From the NCBI GenBank assembly GCA_946613765.1, contig CAMOFW010000011.1:1-14346 (forward strand): a DNA stretch of 14,346 bases, in the 5' to 3' direction. The notes beneath the pieces were generated by a model. The model was given only the letters and a program-made list of their open reading frames with translations, made no database searches and was not told the origin of the DNA. Origin of the DNA: an uncultured Mycoplasmatota bacterium (GTDB lineage Bacteria > Bacillota_I > Bacilli_A > RF39 > UBA660). Shown one piece after another: positions 1 through 7,154 of this stretch (position 1 is the stretch's first letter; every line of letters starts with the position of its first letter). A program made the translations under genes and the position numbers.

Positions 1-857
<857 letters not shown>

Positions 858-926
858 AAAGATTTATATAAATAAATCAAATTTCTTCGTTTGTCCTAAA
901 CTACAAATTAATTGACTTTTTTACTT

Positions 927-940
927 AGTTTTCAAAGATC
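927..940 (-). promoter_or_regulatory. boxA-like antitermination / processing element upstream of 16S
   Basis: The minus strand reads GATCTTTGAAAACT about 70 nt upstream of the mature 16S end. This is the conserved leader element found before 16S genes in Firmicutes, used by the NusB/NusE antitermination complex. Position and sequence fit; function is inferred from the family. Confidence 0.75.
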
Positions 941-944
941 TTAC

Positions 945-975
945 TGCACTTTTGATTGTTTTAATCAGCAGTGCA
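945..975 (-). promoter_or_regulatory. 5'-terminal hairpin of the rRNA leader
   Basis: An imperfect inverted repeat lies just downstream of the promoter. TGCACT (945-950) pairs with AGTGCA (970-975), and an inner GATT/AATC stem is separated from it by short internal loops. The predicted start point is near 974-975, so the transcript would begin almost directly in this stem. It may protect the 5' end or belong to the processing stem; the pairing is visible, the role is inference. Confidence 0.5.
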
Positions 976-980
976 TATGT

Positions 981-1009
981 AATATATCAAATCTAGAAAT
1001 ATAAGTCAA
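981..1009 (-). promoter_or_regulatory. rRNA promoter (proximal)
   Basis: The minus strand shows TTGACT (1004-1009), a 17-bp spacer and TATATT (981-986), about 120 nt upstream of the 16S 5' end. A/T-rich DNA with runs of A and T immediately upstream (1011-1045) could act as an UP element. The predicted start is near 974. This is the best match in the 858-1163 gap, consistent with a strong sigma-A type rRNA promoter. Confidence 0.8.
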
Positions 1010-1024
1010 CACTTTTTTTAAAAA

Positions 1025-1052
1025 AATTTATTTTTTTTAATTTAGTGTCAAA
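1025..1052 (-). promoter_or_regulatory. possible second, distal rRNA promoter
   Basis: A perfect -35 TTGACA (1047-1052) is followed after 16 bp by TAAATT (1025-1030), a weak -10. Tandem promoters are common before rRNA operons. Because the -10 is poor, this may instead be part of an A/T-rich activating region for the proximal promoter. Confidence 0.4.
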
Positions 1053-1087
1053 TATTTAACATTTCCTTATATATTTGATATATATTT

Positions 1088-1110
1088 GTGTTGGCTTTTT
1101 TTGCTAACAC
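1088..1110. repeat. inverted repeat upstream of the rRNA promoters
   Basis: GTGTTGGC (1088-1095) and GCTAACAC (1103-1110) flank a seven-T loop. As plus-strand RNA the stem is 8 bp with one G-U pair; as minus-strand RNA it has one A-C mismatch. No clear U-tract follows on either strand, so it is not a convincing terminator. It lies between the DUF402 gene terminator and the rRNA promoters; its role is unknown. Confidence 0.4.
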
Positions 1111-1146
1111 TTCTTAATAATACAACATATTTTTACTAAATGCAAG

Positions 1147-1184
1147 AAAAAAATATCAAAAATTTAAATTTTTTTGATATTTTT
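1147..1184 (-). terminator. intrinsic terminator of the DUF402 gene, overlapping its stop codon
   Basis: A 14-bp inverted repeat (1149-1162 with 1171-1184) is followed on the minus strand by a run of seven U (1147-1153). The stem is almost purely A/U, with one G-C pair. The stop codon (1164-1166) lies in the loop, so the 5' arm is made of the last sense codons. Confidence 0.75.
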
Positions 1185-1697
1185 ATAAATTTCATAATAT
1201 TTCTCAATAATTTCGGGCTTAAATGGGTCTTTTTTCTGCTTTTTTACCTCAATTAAGTTAGTTAATTCCCTTTTTAGTATGGTATCTAACTCTTTTGGAT
1301 ACTCCATTATCTTGGAATGATACTTATATTCATTCCTGTCTAATACCCTAAATGAACCATCTGGGAATACTTTTAAATCTAAATCATAATCAATATATTT
1401 AATTATTCCATCTTCTATTATATAAGGAGTAGCTATATTACAATAATAAAATATACCTCTATTTTTAATTTGACCTATTATGTTATACCATTTATCTTTA
1501 TAAAAGAATAATATAGCAGGTTCATTTATTTGATGAGTTCTACCATCACTTTCATTTATCATAGTTTTGTCATTACCACAAACTATCATATCATCTTTTA
1601 TATCAAGTACCGTTGCTTCACTTGATGTATGATCTAACTTACCATTATGTTTATAACTATGTATGGCAAGTACATCTCCTACCTTTAAGTCTTTCAT
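1164..1697 (-). CDS. DUF402 family nucleoside di/triphosphatase (YgaC/Ntdp-like)
   Basis: A 177-residue protein matching the DUF402 family, the group of Bacillus subtilis YgaC and the staphylococcal nucleoside tri/diphosphate phosphatase. Family members are about 176-180 residues long, so this is full length. Visible hallmarks are an N-terminal beta-rich part (residues ~1-60, KVGDVLAIHSYKH), the central PAILFFYKDKWYNIIGQI segment (~61-78), the YYCNIATP stretch (~84-91) and the acidic YIDYDLDLKVFPDGSFRVLD block (~101-120). In the known enzymes that last block supplies metal ligands. The C-terminal ~50 residues are helical and lysine-rich. The ATG has a good site, AGAAGGA, 7 nt upstream. The gene has its own extended -10 promoter and terminator, so it is monocistronic. 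Family members hydrolyse NTPs and NDPs with divalent metal; the physiological substrate is not clear from sequence. Confidence 0.9.
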   Translation of the reverse strand: MKDLKVGDVLAIHSYKHNGKLDHTSSEATVLDIKDDMIVCGNDKTMINESDGRTHQINEPAILFFYKDKWYNIIGQIKNRGIFYYCNIATPYIIEDGIIKYIDYDLDLKVFPDGSFRVLDRNEYKYHSKIMEYPKELDTILKRELTNLIEVKKQKKDPFKPEIIEKYYEIYKNIKKI

Positions 1698-1720
1698 TGT
1701 TAGTCCTTCTTTCGTTAACC

Positions 1721-1748
1721 ATTATAACATAATTATTTATAAAATCAA
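1721..1748 (-). promoter_or_regulatory. promoter of the DUF402 gene
   Basis: The minus strand has TTGATT (1743-1748), a 16-bp spacer and an extended -10, TG-n-TATAAT (TATAAT at 1721-1726). The -35 box lies inside the T-tract of the upstream protease terminator, so terminator and promoter overlap physically. The predicted leader is about 17-20 nt. Confidence 0.75.
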
Positions 1749-1776
1749 AAAGAAGTGCTAGTTAACTAGTACTTCT
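1746..1776 (-). terminator. intrinsic terminator of the S41 protease gene, overlapping its stop codon
   Basis: Arms 1751-1761 and 1766-1776 form an 11-position stem with one A-C mismatch on the minus-strand RNA and a TTAA loop. U5 (1746-1750) follows, then GAUUUU. The TAG stop (1758-1760) is in the 3' arm, and the 5' arm encodes the last residues. Confidence 0.85.
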
Positions 1777-2948
1777 ATAGCTTTCTTTAATTGAGTATCA
1801 ACAATAGTATTTTCATCGACTACTTCAATTTCAACTTCGTAATCTGGTTTAATACCTTCACCATCAACACATTCACCATTAGGTCTTAACCATTTAGCAG
1901 TTGTATATTTAACCATTGAACCATCACTTAAATTCTTTACTTGTTGAACCTTACCCTTACCATAAGTCTTTTGACCAACAATGGTAACACCATAACTATC
2001 TTTTAATGCACCAGTTAATATTTCAGATGCACTAGCAGTACCTTCATTAACTAACACTACTATATTATAGTTCTTATGTTCATCAGTTTCATCTTTAAAT
2101 GATTCATAACTATTCTTATTTTCTAAAGAATAAATAACTTTACCTTTTTCTAAGAACAACGAAGCGGTATCAGTAGCAGCATTTAAATATCCACCACCAT
2201 TACCTCTTAAATCTATAATTACTGAATCTATATTTTCATTATCAAATTTATTTAATACTTGTTTAACTTGTTCTGCCAATGTTTGAGAAAATGTTTGTAT
2301 TTGTAAATAACCTATCTTCTTATCATTATATTCATCTATTGAATATGATATAGCGGGTTTATTTAAAGTCTTAACTTCAACAATTATATCCTTTAATTCC
2401 TCACCTCTTAATATTTTAAGATTAACTTTACCATTACTACTCTTTATTCTAGATGTTAATTCACTTAATTCTAACCCACTAACATCTTCATTATTTAATC
2501 CAACTATCTTATCACCTTTTAATATACCAGCAGACATAGCAGGAGAATTATCAAACACTTCTTCAATAACCTTTTCTTGATTTATTAATATACCTATACC
2601 ATTATATGTACCTGCTAACATATCATTTAAATTATTAGTAGCATCATCATCTAAATAAGTACTATATTTATCTCCAAGATAACTCATCATTCCAGATATA
2701 GCACTGTTAATAGCTTCACTCTTATCAACATTTTCATAATAACCACTTAATACATCAGCATAAACATCTAAGAATTCTTTTACTTTATCATCTTGTAATA
2801 ATTCTGCATAAGTTATACCAGCTTCACTCTTAAAGTTATTCATAACAATGACGCCTGTTGCTATAGATGTAAATATTGCACTAACAACAATAATAACAAT
2901 TACTTCGACAATACTAAATCCAATAACTTTCTTATTTTGCTTTTGCAT
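1758..2948 (-). CDS. S41 family C-terminal processing protease (CtpA/CtpB-like), membrane anchored
   Basis: A 396-residue serine protease of the tail-specific (S41) family, acting outside the membrane on exported substrates. Numbering from my chosen start: membrane anchor ~9-37, PDZ domain ~112-194 (GIGILI, NSPAMSAGILKGDKIVGLN), catalytic core ~200-365. The core holds YLQIQTFSQ, DLRGNGGGYL, the nucleophile Ser306 in GTASASEIL and the general base Lys331 in TYGKGKVQ. Their 25-residue separation matches known members. The C-terminal DGEGIKPD is also typical. I chose the ATG at 2946-2948 because AGAAGGTG sits 7 nt before it. A longer reading starting 11 codons upstream (2981) has no ribosome site and lies in the preceding terminator. 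The anchor starts with a prepilin-like G-F-S-I-V-E motif. No strong promoter is seen; TTAACT-17-TAAGAT just after the upstream terminator is a weak candidate. Confidence 0.95.
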   Translation of the reverse strand: MQKQNKKVIGFSIVEVIVIIVVSAIFTSIATGVIVMNNFKSEAGITYAELLQDDKVKEFLDVYADVLSGYYENVDKSEAINSAISGMMSYLGDKYSTYLDDDATNNLNDMLAGTYNGIGILINQEKVIEEVFDNSPAMSAGILKGDKIVGLNNEDVSGLELSELTSRIKSSNGKVNLKILRGEELKDIIVEVKTLNKPAISYSIDEYNDKKIGYLQIQTFSQTLAEQVKQVLNKFDNENIDSVIIDLRGNGGGYLNAATDTASLFLEKGKVIYSLENKNSYESFKDETDEHKNYNIVVLVNEGTASASEILTGALKDSYGVTIVGQKTYGKGKVQQVKNLSDGSMVKYTTAKWLRPNGECVDGEGIKPDYEVEIEVVDENTIVDTQLKKAIEVLVN

Positions 2949-2984
2949 ATATTCACCTTCTATTCTATATAATCTTATCATAAA

Positions 2985-3015
2985 AAATAAAAAAAGTTAA
3001 CTATTTGTTAACTTT
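2985..3015 (-). terminator. intrinsic terminator overlapping the stop of the 3001-3492 gene
   Basis: AAAGTTAAC (2993-3001) and GTTAACTTT (3007-3015) form a perfect 9-bp stem with a 5-nt loop, followed on the minus strand by a long U-rich tract (2985-2995). The TAG stop (3001-3003) falls at the loop and stem boundary. Confidence 0.85.
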
Positions 3016-3492
3016 AATATTCCATACCTTTTTAATCTTATCTACACTATTATAAGATTTAACAATCTTATGATCTTTAACCTCAATAACAGTTAAATCA
3101 CCAAATCTTAAATCTTCTAAATTCTCTGCAGTATAATTTGTATTATCTTTATCATAATATTTAGAATTTAAACTATTAGCTAAATCTACATAATATAATG
3201 CTTTATCATTAAATAAAGTATATTGAGATTTTAAATTCTCATATTCACTTACTTTAGCATCATCACTTTTATAAAGAATAACATAATAATTATCTTCTTT
3301 TCTATTTAACATAGTACCAATAATTGCTTTACTTGTATCTACTTCTACTTCCTTAGTTTCAGTATCACTTGTACTTTCTTCTTTCTTAACTACAGTCTTA
3401 GTAAAGAAATATAAACCAACAGCAACTAATATTACTAAAATAAATATTATTACAAAGTTTCTAACTGCTTTTTCTTCATCATTATAACTCAT
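3001..3492 (-). CDS. small membrane-anchored protein, probable thioredoxin-like fold without CxxC
   Basis: A 163-residue protein that I cannot assign to a named family. One membrane segment (~12-31, FVIIFILVILVAVGLYFF) is followed by a polar E/T/S-rich linker (~35-55) and an extracytoplasmic domain of ~105 residues. The domain pattern suggests a thioredoxin-like fold. There is a YYVILYKSDD strand where active proteins have the cysteine pair, then a helix (YENLKSQY), a strand ALYYVDLAN, and a GDLTVIEVKDHKIVKSY hairpin resembling the cis-Pro region. There are no cysteines at all, so it cannot be a disulfide oxidoreductase. The ATG has GGAG 8 nt upstream. A near-consensus promoter lies just in front, and the gene also follows the lipoprotein gene by 60 nt with no terminator between. 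The fold is inference from pattern only. Confidence 0.8.
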   Translation of the reverse strand: MSYNDEEKAVRNFVIIFILVILVAVGLYFFTKTVVKKEESTSDTETKEVEVDTSKAIIGTMLNRKEDNYYVILYKSDDAKVSEYENLKSQYTLFNDKALYYVDLANSLNSKYYDKDNTNYTAENLEDLRFGDLTVIEVKDHKIVKSYNSVDKIKKVWNIKVNK

Positions 3493-3513
3493 ATCTTCAT
3501 CTCCATATAAAAT

Positions 3514-3542
3514 ATTATAGTAATAAATACTAAATATTTCAA
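3514..3542 (-). promoter_or_regulatory. promoter of the 3001-3492 gene
   Basis: TTGAAA (3537-3542), a 17-bp spacer and a perfect TATAAT (3514-3519) on the minus strand. The predicted start near 3507 leaves a leader of only about 15 nt, just enough for the GGAG ribosome site. Confidence 0.75.
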
Positions 3543-3552
3543 GATAAATACA

Positions 3553-4551
3553 CTATTTACCTGCTACTGTAACAAGAGTATTAGATAAAGATGATGCAAC
3601 ACTTAATAATTCACTAGTAGATAAATCATTACCAGCAATATAATAATCTATATTATCTAAAGTAAAATATATACTATTACCAGATAATGCCCCTACATTA
3701 CCATTTAACATAATTGGATCTCCATATACAGGTATTGTTTCAAATTCTTGGCTTAACATTGTAGGTTCTTCTATTAAAACAAATTCTTTATTACCACTAA
3801 AAGTTAATATGTTTCTATTACCATTATCTATAGCTATAGTCTCTTTAGATGATAGATATGTATCGCTAGGAATGTATAATGGATATATTATCTCATTTAA
3901 GGGGTTTAAAACCTTATTATCAGCATCTAAATTATGTTCCACATTATTTTCTACATTAAACAAATTATCGTCTAAATTAGCCTTTAAATCAATTGAAGAA
4001 ACAACAAATTTTATACGTAACTTGTTATCTGAATTATATACTTCATTCTTAACTAAATTATTATTCTTATCAAAATATAACTTTTGATAAACTAGATCTT
4101 TATTATTTGGATAATTAACATCAGAGTATAATACATAATAATCCTTATCTTCAGTATAGTTCTTATTATCAGTATTAATTAAATCACTTAATATAGAAGA
4201 TAAAATATAAGCTTGAGAACTGTTATTAGGCCATTCACTTTGAAACTTAAAACTCTTATTTAATGACGGAGTTATAACATATACTCCATCTTTATTTTTT
4301 AATATTACTTGTTCATGATTAGTAATAGTATTACTTAGTTTAACTTTATACATATCCTTCTTTTTATAAGATACTTCAACTAAATAGTTATAACTATCTT
4401 CATCATTTAATATTTCTAAACTACCTTTTAAAGTATAAGACTTAGATGAATTAACATCATTTTCAAATTTTTTAATTAATTTATCCTCATTTGTTTTAGA
4501 ACATGATGTTAATAATAAAAGACATATTAACACCATAAATATTCTTTTCAT
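3553..4551 (-). CDS. lipoprotein with LolA-like domain (YdcC/GerS-related)
   Basis: A 332-residue lipoprotein. The N-terminus (KR, hydrophobic core, then LTSC with Cys17) is a textbook signal peptidase II site, placing it on the outer face of the membrane. Residues ~28-205 resemble the LolA-like beta-barrel half of Bacillus YdcC and clostridial GerS. Visible elements are YTLKGSLEI, a VEVSYKKKDMYKVKL strand pair, EQVILKNKDGVYVITPSLNK and FKFQSEWP. The C-terminal ~115 residues (from ~PLNEIIYPLYIPSDTYL) form a second domain seen in such proteins. AGGAGG precedes the ATG at good spacing. GerS and YdcC are known from spore formers, but no sporulation gene is in this window, so the role here is open. 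It is followed by the 3001-3492 gene and diverges from the DUF378 gene. Confidence 0.8.
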   Translation of the reverse strand: MKRIFMVLICLLLLTSCSKTNEDKLIKKFENDVNSSKSYTLKGSLEILNDEDSYNYLVEVSYKKKDMYKVKLSNTITNHEQVILKNKDGVYVITPSLNKSFKFQSEWPNNSSQAYILSSILSDLINTDNKNYTEDKDYYVLYSDVNYPNNKDLVYQKLYFDKNNNLVKNEVYNSDNKLRIKFVVSSIDLKANLDDNLFNVENNVEHNLDADNKVLNPLNEIIYPLYIPSDTYLSSKETIAIDNGNRNILTFSGNKEFVLIEEPTMLSQEFETIPVYGDPIMLNGNVGALSGNSIYFTLDNIDYYIAGNDLSTSELLSVASSLSNTLVTVAGK

Positions 4552-4634
4552 ATAATTCCTCCTATAAGATTATATTTTTAATATGTATAATTATGTATTA
4601 AATGAACATAATAATCTTAAGAAAAGAGGTTATT
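4552..4634. promoter_or_regulatory. divergent intergenic region with weak promoter candidates
   Basis: This 83-bp gap must hold promoters for both the lipoprotein (minus) and the DUF378 gene (plus). On the plus strand a TATAAT at 4586-4591 lacks a recognisable -35. On the minus strand TTCATT (4601-4606), a 17-bp spacer and TATTAA (4578-4583) is a modest match. A minus-strand TATAAT at 4569-4574 would start transcription inside the ribosome site. None is compelling. Confidence 0.35.
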
Positions 4635-4838
4635 ATGGAAACACTACAAAAGATAAGTTTAGTATTTACAATTATAGGTGGACTTAACTGGGGATTAATT
4701 GGAGCATTCAATTTTAATCTAGTTACCACTCTATTTGGTGAATCAATGCTTGCTAATATAGTTTATATAATTGTAGGTATATGTGCATTAATAAACATAA
4801 TGTTATTGTTTTATCATATACAAAAAGAACCTGAATAA
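4635..4838 (+). CDS. DUF378 family small membrane protein
   Basis: A 67-residue protein with two membrane segments (~6-27 and ~36-60). The first carries the DUF378 signature, an IGGLNWGLIGAFNFNLV stretch followed by the ALFG-like TLFGES and a VYIIVGICAL second helix. Family members are 60-80 residues, so it is complete. I chose the ATG at 4635 because AAGAGG lies 5 nt before it; an in-frame ATG at 4602 would add 11 residues but has no ribosome site. It is the only plus-strand gene in the window and converges on cdaR, sharing a terminator with it. The biochemical function of the family is unknown. Confidence 0.88.
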   Translation: METLQKISLVFTIIGGLNWGLIGAFNFNLVTTLFGESMLANIVYIIVGICALINIMLLFYHIQKEPE

Positions 4839-4853
4839 TCAGGTTCTTATTTT
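4821..4853. terminator. bidirectional terminator between DUF378 gene and cdaR
   Basis: A perfect 10-bp stem (4825-4834 with 4839-4848) with an ATAA loop. On the plus strand it is followed by a T-rich tract (4847-4860), and on the minus strand by U5 (4826-4822). The DUF378 stop codon (4836-4838) is the loop itself, while cdaR ends at 4852, four bases before the hairpin. Confidence 0.9.
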
Positions 4854-6240
4854 AATTTTTATTAGCTAAGATAATCTTAACTGATTTAGTAACAAAATAT
4901 TGTGCTTTTGTATCAGGTCCTTCGACTTGTACAGGAACAGTATGTTCACCAATAGTATAACCATTTAAATCTACATAAGCAGTTATATCATCATCTTTAA
5001 TGGCATCAATAACACTTTGAACACCCTTAACTTGAACTGTAACACTCATGTCATCTTTTGATGCAGCATTTGCACTTAAACCATCAGGTACGTTTCTAGT
5101 ATCAATAGCTTTAACTACTACTTCTTTTTGTTTAGCTTCACCAAAGTTAACAACAATTTGGGCACTAGTTTCAGACATATATCTAACACCATTTGGTTTA
5201 GCAATAGTTACATTATAAGTCTTAGCACCATTATTACCTTGATCACTAACATCAATAGTAACATTTACATCACTAATCTTATCTATAGCACTTTGTTCAC
5301 CATAAATAGTTGTAAAGAAATCACTCTTACCATTTATAGTAATAGATGAAATTGCTTTACCATAAACTAGATCTCCAGTAGTTAATACCTTAACTGGAAC
5401 ATTCTTAGAATATGAAGTAAACTTAACTACACCAGATATAGTATCAGGTACTACTTCAACATTTGATAAGATATTACCATTTTCATCGTAAGCAACGATT
5501 GGTAAGTTTTCTAATTCATATGTTGTAGCTTGAGTAAACTTACTATTATTTAAATCAACTAAAGCCTTAACAGTAGCAATCTTATCTAATGTATCTTGAC
5601 TACCCTTAACTACTACTTCACTAGTATTTAATTCTACTGAAGATACAGTTAATTGTGGATTAATATCATTTAACTTATCTTGATTAATTACATCATAATC
5701 AACAGTTTTTAATGTAGATACCTTCTTTTTAATAGTTACATATACATATGTTGGATCTAACTTATAAGATAGAGTATTAATAGTTTGATTATAAGTTAAC
5801 TTAACTCTATAAGGTTCTAGTCTTGGTTCATAATCAGTTAAATCAAGAACTACTTCATTTTCACCTAATTGTTTAGCTAAATATAAATCACTCTTTCTAC
5901 CTATTAATGTAATATCAACACTTGTAGGTAAATCTTCAATAACATATGCTTCTTTATTATATTCTACTTTAATAGGTTGATTAGTAATAATTTCTGCTTC
6001 ATTTTCTACAAAAGAAATAACTTTTGAATTAATCAAGAAGAAAAATACTATTGCAAGTACTAAAGATAAATATAATAATGTAGTACTCTTATTTAAGAAT
6101 TTTTCAATTCTACCATTATTCTTATTTAATATTTTACCTATTCTATAAATTAATTTAGATATAGGTGTAACAATTACTTTATCAATTACTTTATAAATAC
6201 CTTTAAAGAAGGATACTAATGTCTTTCCAAACTTAGCCAT
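4852..6240 (-). CDS. cdaR: YbbR-domain regulator of diadenylate cyclase (CdaR)
   Basis: A 462-residue protein encoded directly after cdaA. It has a basic cytoplasmic N-terminus of ~50 residues, one membrane segment (~53-71, TLLYLSLVLAIVFFFLINS), then about four YbbR repeats outside the cell (roughly 80-155, 170-250, 265-355, 365-455). Recurring signatures include PTSVDITLIGRKSDL, VVVKGSQDTLDKIATVKALVDL and VTVQVKGVQSVIDAIKDDDITAYVDL. The family binds CdaA through the membrane and modulates cyclic-di-AMP synthesis. The start overlaps the cdaA stop by one base (TAATG), indicating translational coupling. The ~50-residue cytoplasmic extension before the anchor looks longer than in typical CdaR. 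In many Firmicutes the next gene is glmM; here transcription ends at a terminator instead. Confidence 0.92.
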   Translation of the reverse strand: MAKFGKTLVSFFKGIYKVIDKVIVTPISKLIYRIGKILNKNNGRIEKFLNKSTTLLYLSLVLAIVFFFLINSKVISFVENEAEIITNQPIKVEYNKEAYVIEDLPTSVDITLIGRKSDLYLAKQLGENEVVLDLTDYEPRLEPYRVKLTYNQTINTLSYKLDPTYVYVTIKKKVSTLKTVDYDVINQDKLNDINPQLTVSSVELNTSEVVVKGSQDTLDKIATVKALVDLNNSKFTQATTYELENLPIVAYDENGNILSNVEVVPDTISGVVKFTSYSKNVPVKVLTTGDLVYGKAISSITINGKSDFFTTIYGEQSAIDKISDVNVTIDVSDQGNNGAKTYNVTIAKPNGVRYMSETSAQIVVNFGEAKQKEVVVKAIDTRNVPDGLSANAASKDDMSVTVQVKGVQSVIDAIKDDDITAYVDLNGYTIGEHTVPVQVEGPDTKAQYFVTKSVKIILANKN

Positions 6241-7058
6241 TACATATCACCATCCTTCTCTACATCAGCTTCAGCATTATAGAATACTTCAGTCTTAGGT
6301 TTTAACTCATCAACTAAAGTCTTTCTAAATTCATCTAAAGTTAAATTGTATTTTAATTCACTATCAGATGCGATAGATATCTTACCAGTTTCTTCAGATA
6401 CTACTAATGCTAAGGCATCAGTTTCTTCAGCAATACCTAATGCTGCTCTATGTCTTGTACCTAAGTTTTTAGAAAGATTTGGATCCATACTAGTTTTAAA
6501 TACAGCACCAGCACAAGTAATTCTATCACCTTGAATAATTACACCACCATCATGAAGTGGAGAATTAGGGAAGAATATTGTTCCTAATAATGGACTTGTT
6601 AAGTCTGCATAAACTTTAGTAGCAGGATTAATGTATTCTTGTAAAGACATATCTCTTTCAATAACAATTAATGCACCAATCTTATTCTTCTTTAAGAATT
6701 CAACGGCATCCATTATTTCAAATACAACCTTTTCTCTTTCATCTATTGTTAATACTTTATGTCTACCTAATAATTGACTTCTACCAATAGATTCTAAAAC
6801 ATTTCTAATTTCTGGTTGGAATAAAACAATAATTGCAATAGGTCCCCATTCTAAAATATATTCTAATAATAAACCTACTGTATAAAGATTTAATATATTA
6901 CTAATGATCTTAATAGCTATTAAAATAATAACACCTTTAACTATTAATACCATCTTAACGTTATTCTTAATATTTTTTAATATGTAATAAAACATAAGCC
7001 AAACTAAAGATATATCCATTATCTTAGTTATAATTGACCAAACTGAACTTAATGTCAC
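6240..7058 (-). CDS. cdaA: membrane diadenylate cyclase CdaA
   Basis: A 272-residue enzyme making cyclic-di-AMP from two ATP. There are three N-terminal membrane segments (~11-27, 36-56, 60-80), then the FQPEIRNVLESIGR linker and a DAC domain (~100-255). The domain has SPLHDGG (166-172), LGTRHRAALGIAEETDA (199-215, RHR at 202-204) and VSEETGKIS (220-228). The usual DGA catalytic motif reads DGG here; all other motif residues are present. The start is GTG at 7056-7058, with AAGGAG 10 nt upstream; an ATG just upstream runs into a stop after two codons. It is the first gene of the cdaA-cdaR unit, with its own extended -10 promoter. c-di-AMP controls potassium and osmolyte uptake and cell-wall homeostasis in Firmicutes. 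Confidence 0.95.
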   Translation of the reverse strand: MTLSSVWSIITKIMDISLVWLMFYYILKNIKNNVKMVLIVKGVIILIAIKIISNILNLYTVGLLLEYILEWGPIAIIVLFQPEIRNVLESIGRSQLLGRHKVLTIDEREKVVFEIMDAVEFLKKNKIGALIVIERDMSLQEYINPATKVYADLTSPLLGTIFFPNSPLHDGGVIIQGDRITCAGAVFKTSMDPNLSKNLGTRHRAALGIAEETDALALVVSEETGKISIASDSELKYNLTLDEFRKTLVDELKPKTEVFYNAEADVEKDGDM

Positions 7059-7087
7059 TCTAAAACATCTCCTTCTTACTCTAAAGT

Positions 7088-7116
7088 ATTATAACATTTA
7101 TTAATTAATATTTCTA
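7088..7116 (-). promoter_or_regulatory. promoter of cdaA-cdaR
   Basis: TAGAAA (7111-7116), a 17-bp spacer and an extended -10, TG-n-TATAAT (TATAAT at 7088-7093), on the minus strand. It lies between the preceding terminator and cdaA and gives a leader of about 22 nt. Confidence 0.7.
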
Positions 7117-7131
7117 CTCTAACTTTTAAAA

Positions 7132-7154
7132 TTAAAAAGAGACATTAGTCTCTT
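7132..7154 (-). terminator. intrinsic terminator of the pcrA cluster, overlapping the last stop codon
   Basis: A perfect 7-bp stem (7137-7143 with 7148-7154) and 4-nt loop, followed by a U-rich tract (7138-7132 on the minus strand). The TAA stop (7145-7147) of the upstream gene is in the loop. Confidence 0.85.

Noticed and set aside
858..1163. tRNA or small gene between 16S and the DUF402 gene
   Set aside because: No cloverleaf or ribosome-site-led frame is visible; the sequence is explained by leader, promoters and hairpins.
2949..2981. N-terminal extension of the S41 protease from an upstream ATG
   Set aside because: No ribosome site before it and it overlaps the A/T tract after the upstream terminator; the internal ATG has an ideal site.
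3809..4087. Plus-strand open frame opposite the lipoprotein gene
   Set aside because: Shadow of a well-supported lipoprotein; no ribosome site or family match.
4602..4634. Longer start of the DUF378 protein
   Set aside because: The extra 11 residues contain the ribosome site of the internal ATG, and DUF378 proteins start near that Met.
5128..5349. Plus-strand open frame opposite cdaR
   Set aside because: Ser/Thr/Ile-rich composition typical of antisense frames in AT-rich genes; no start signal.
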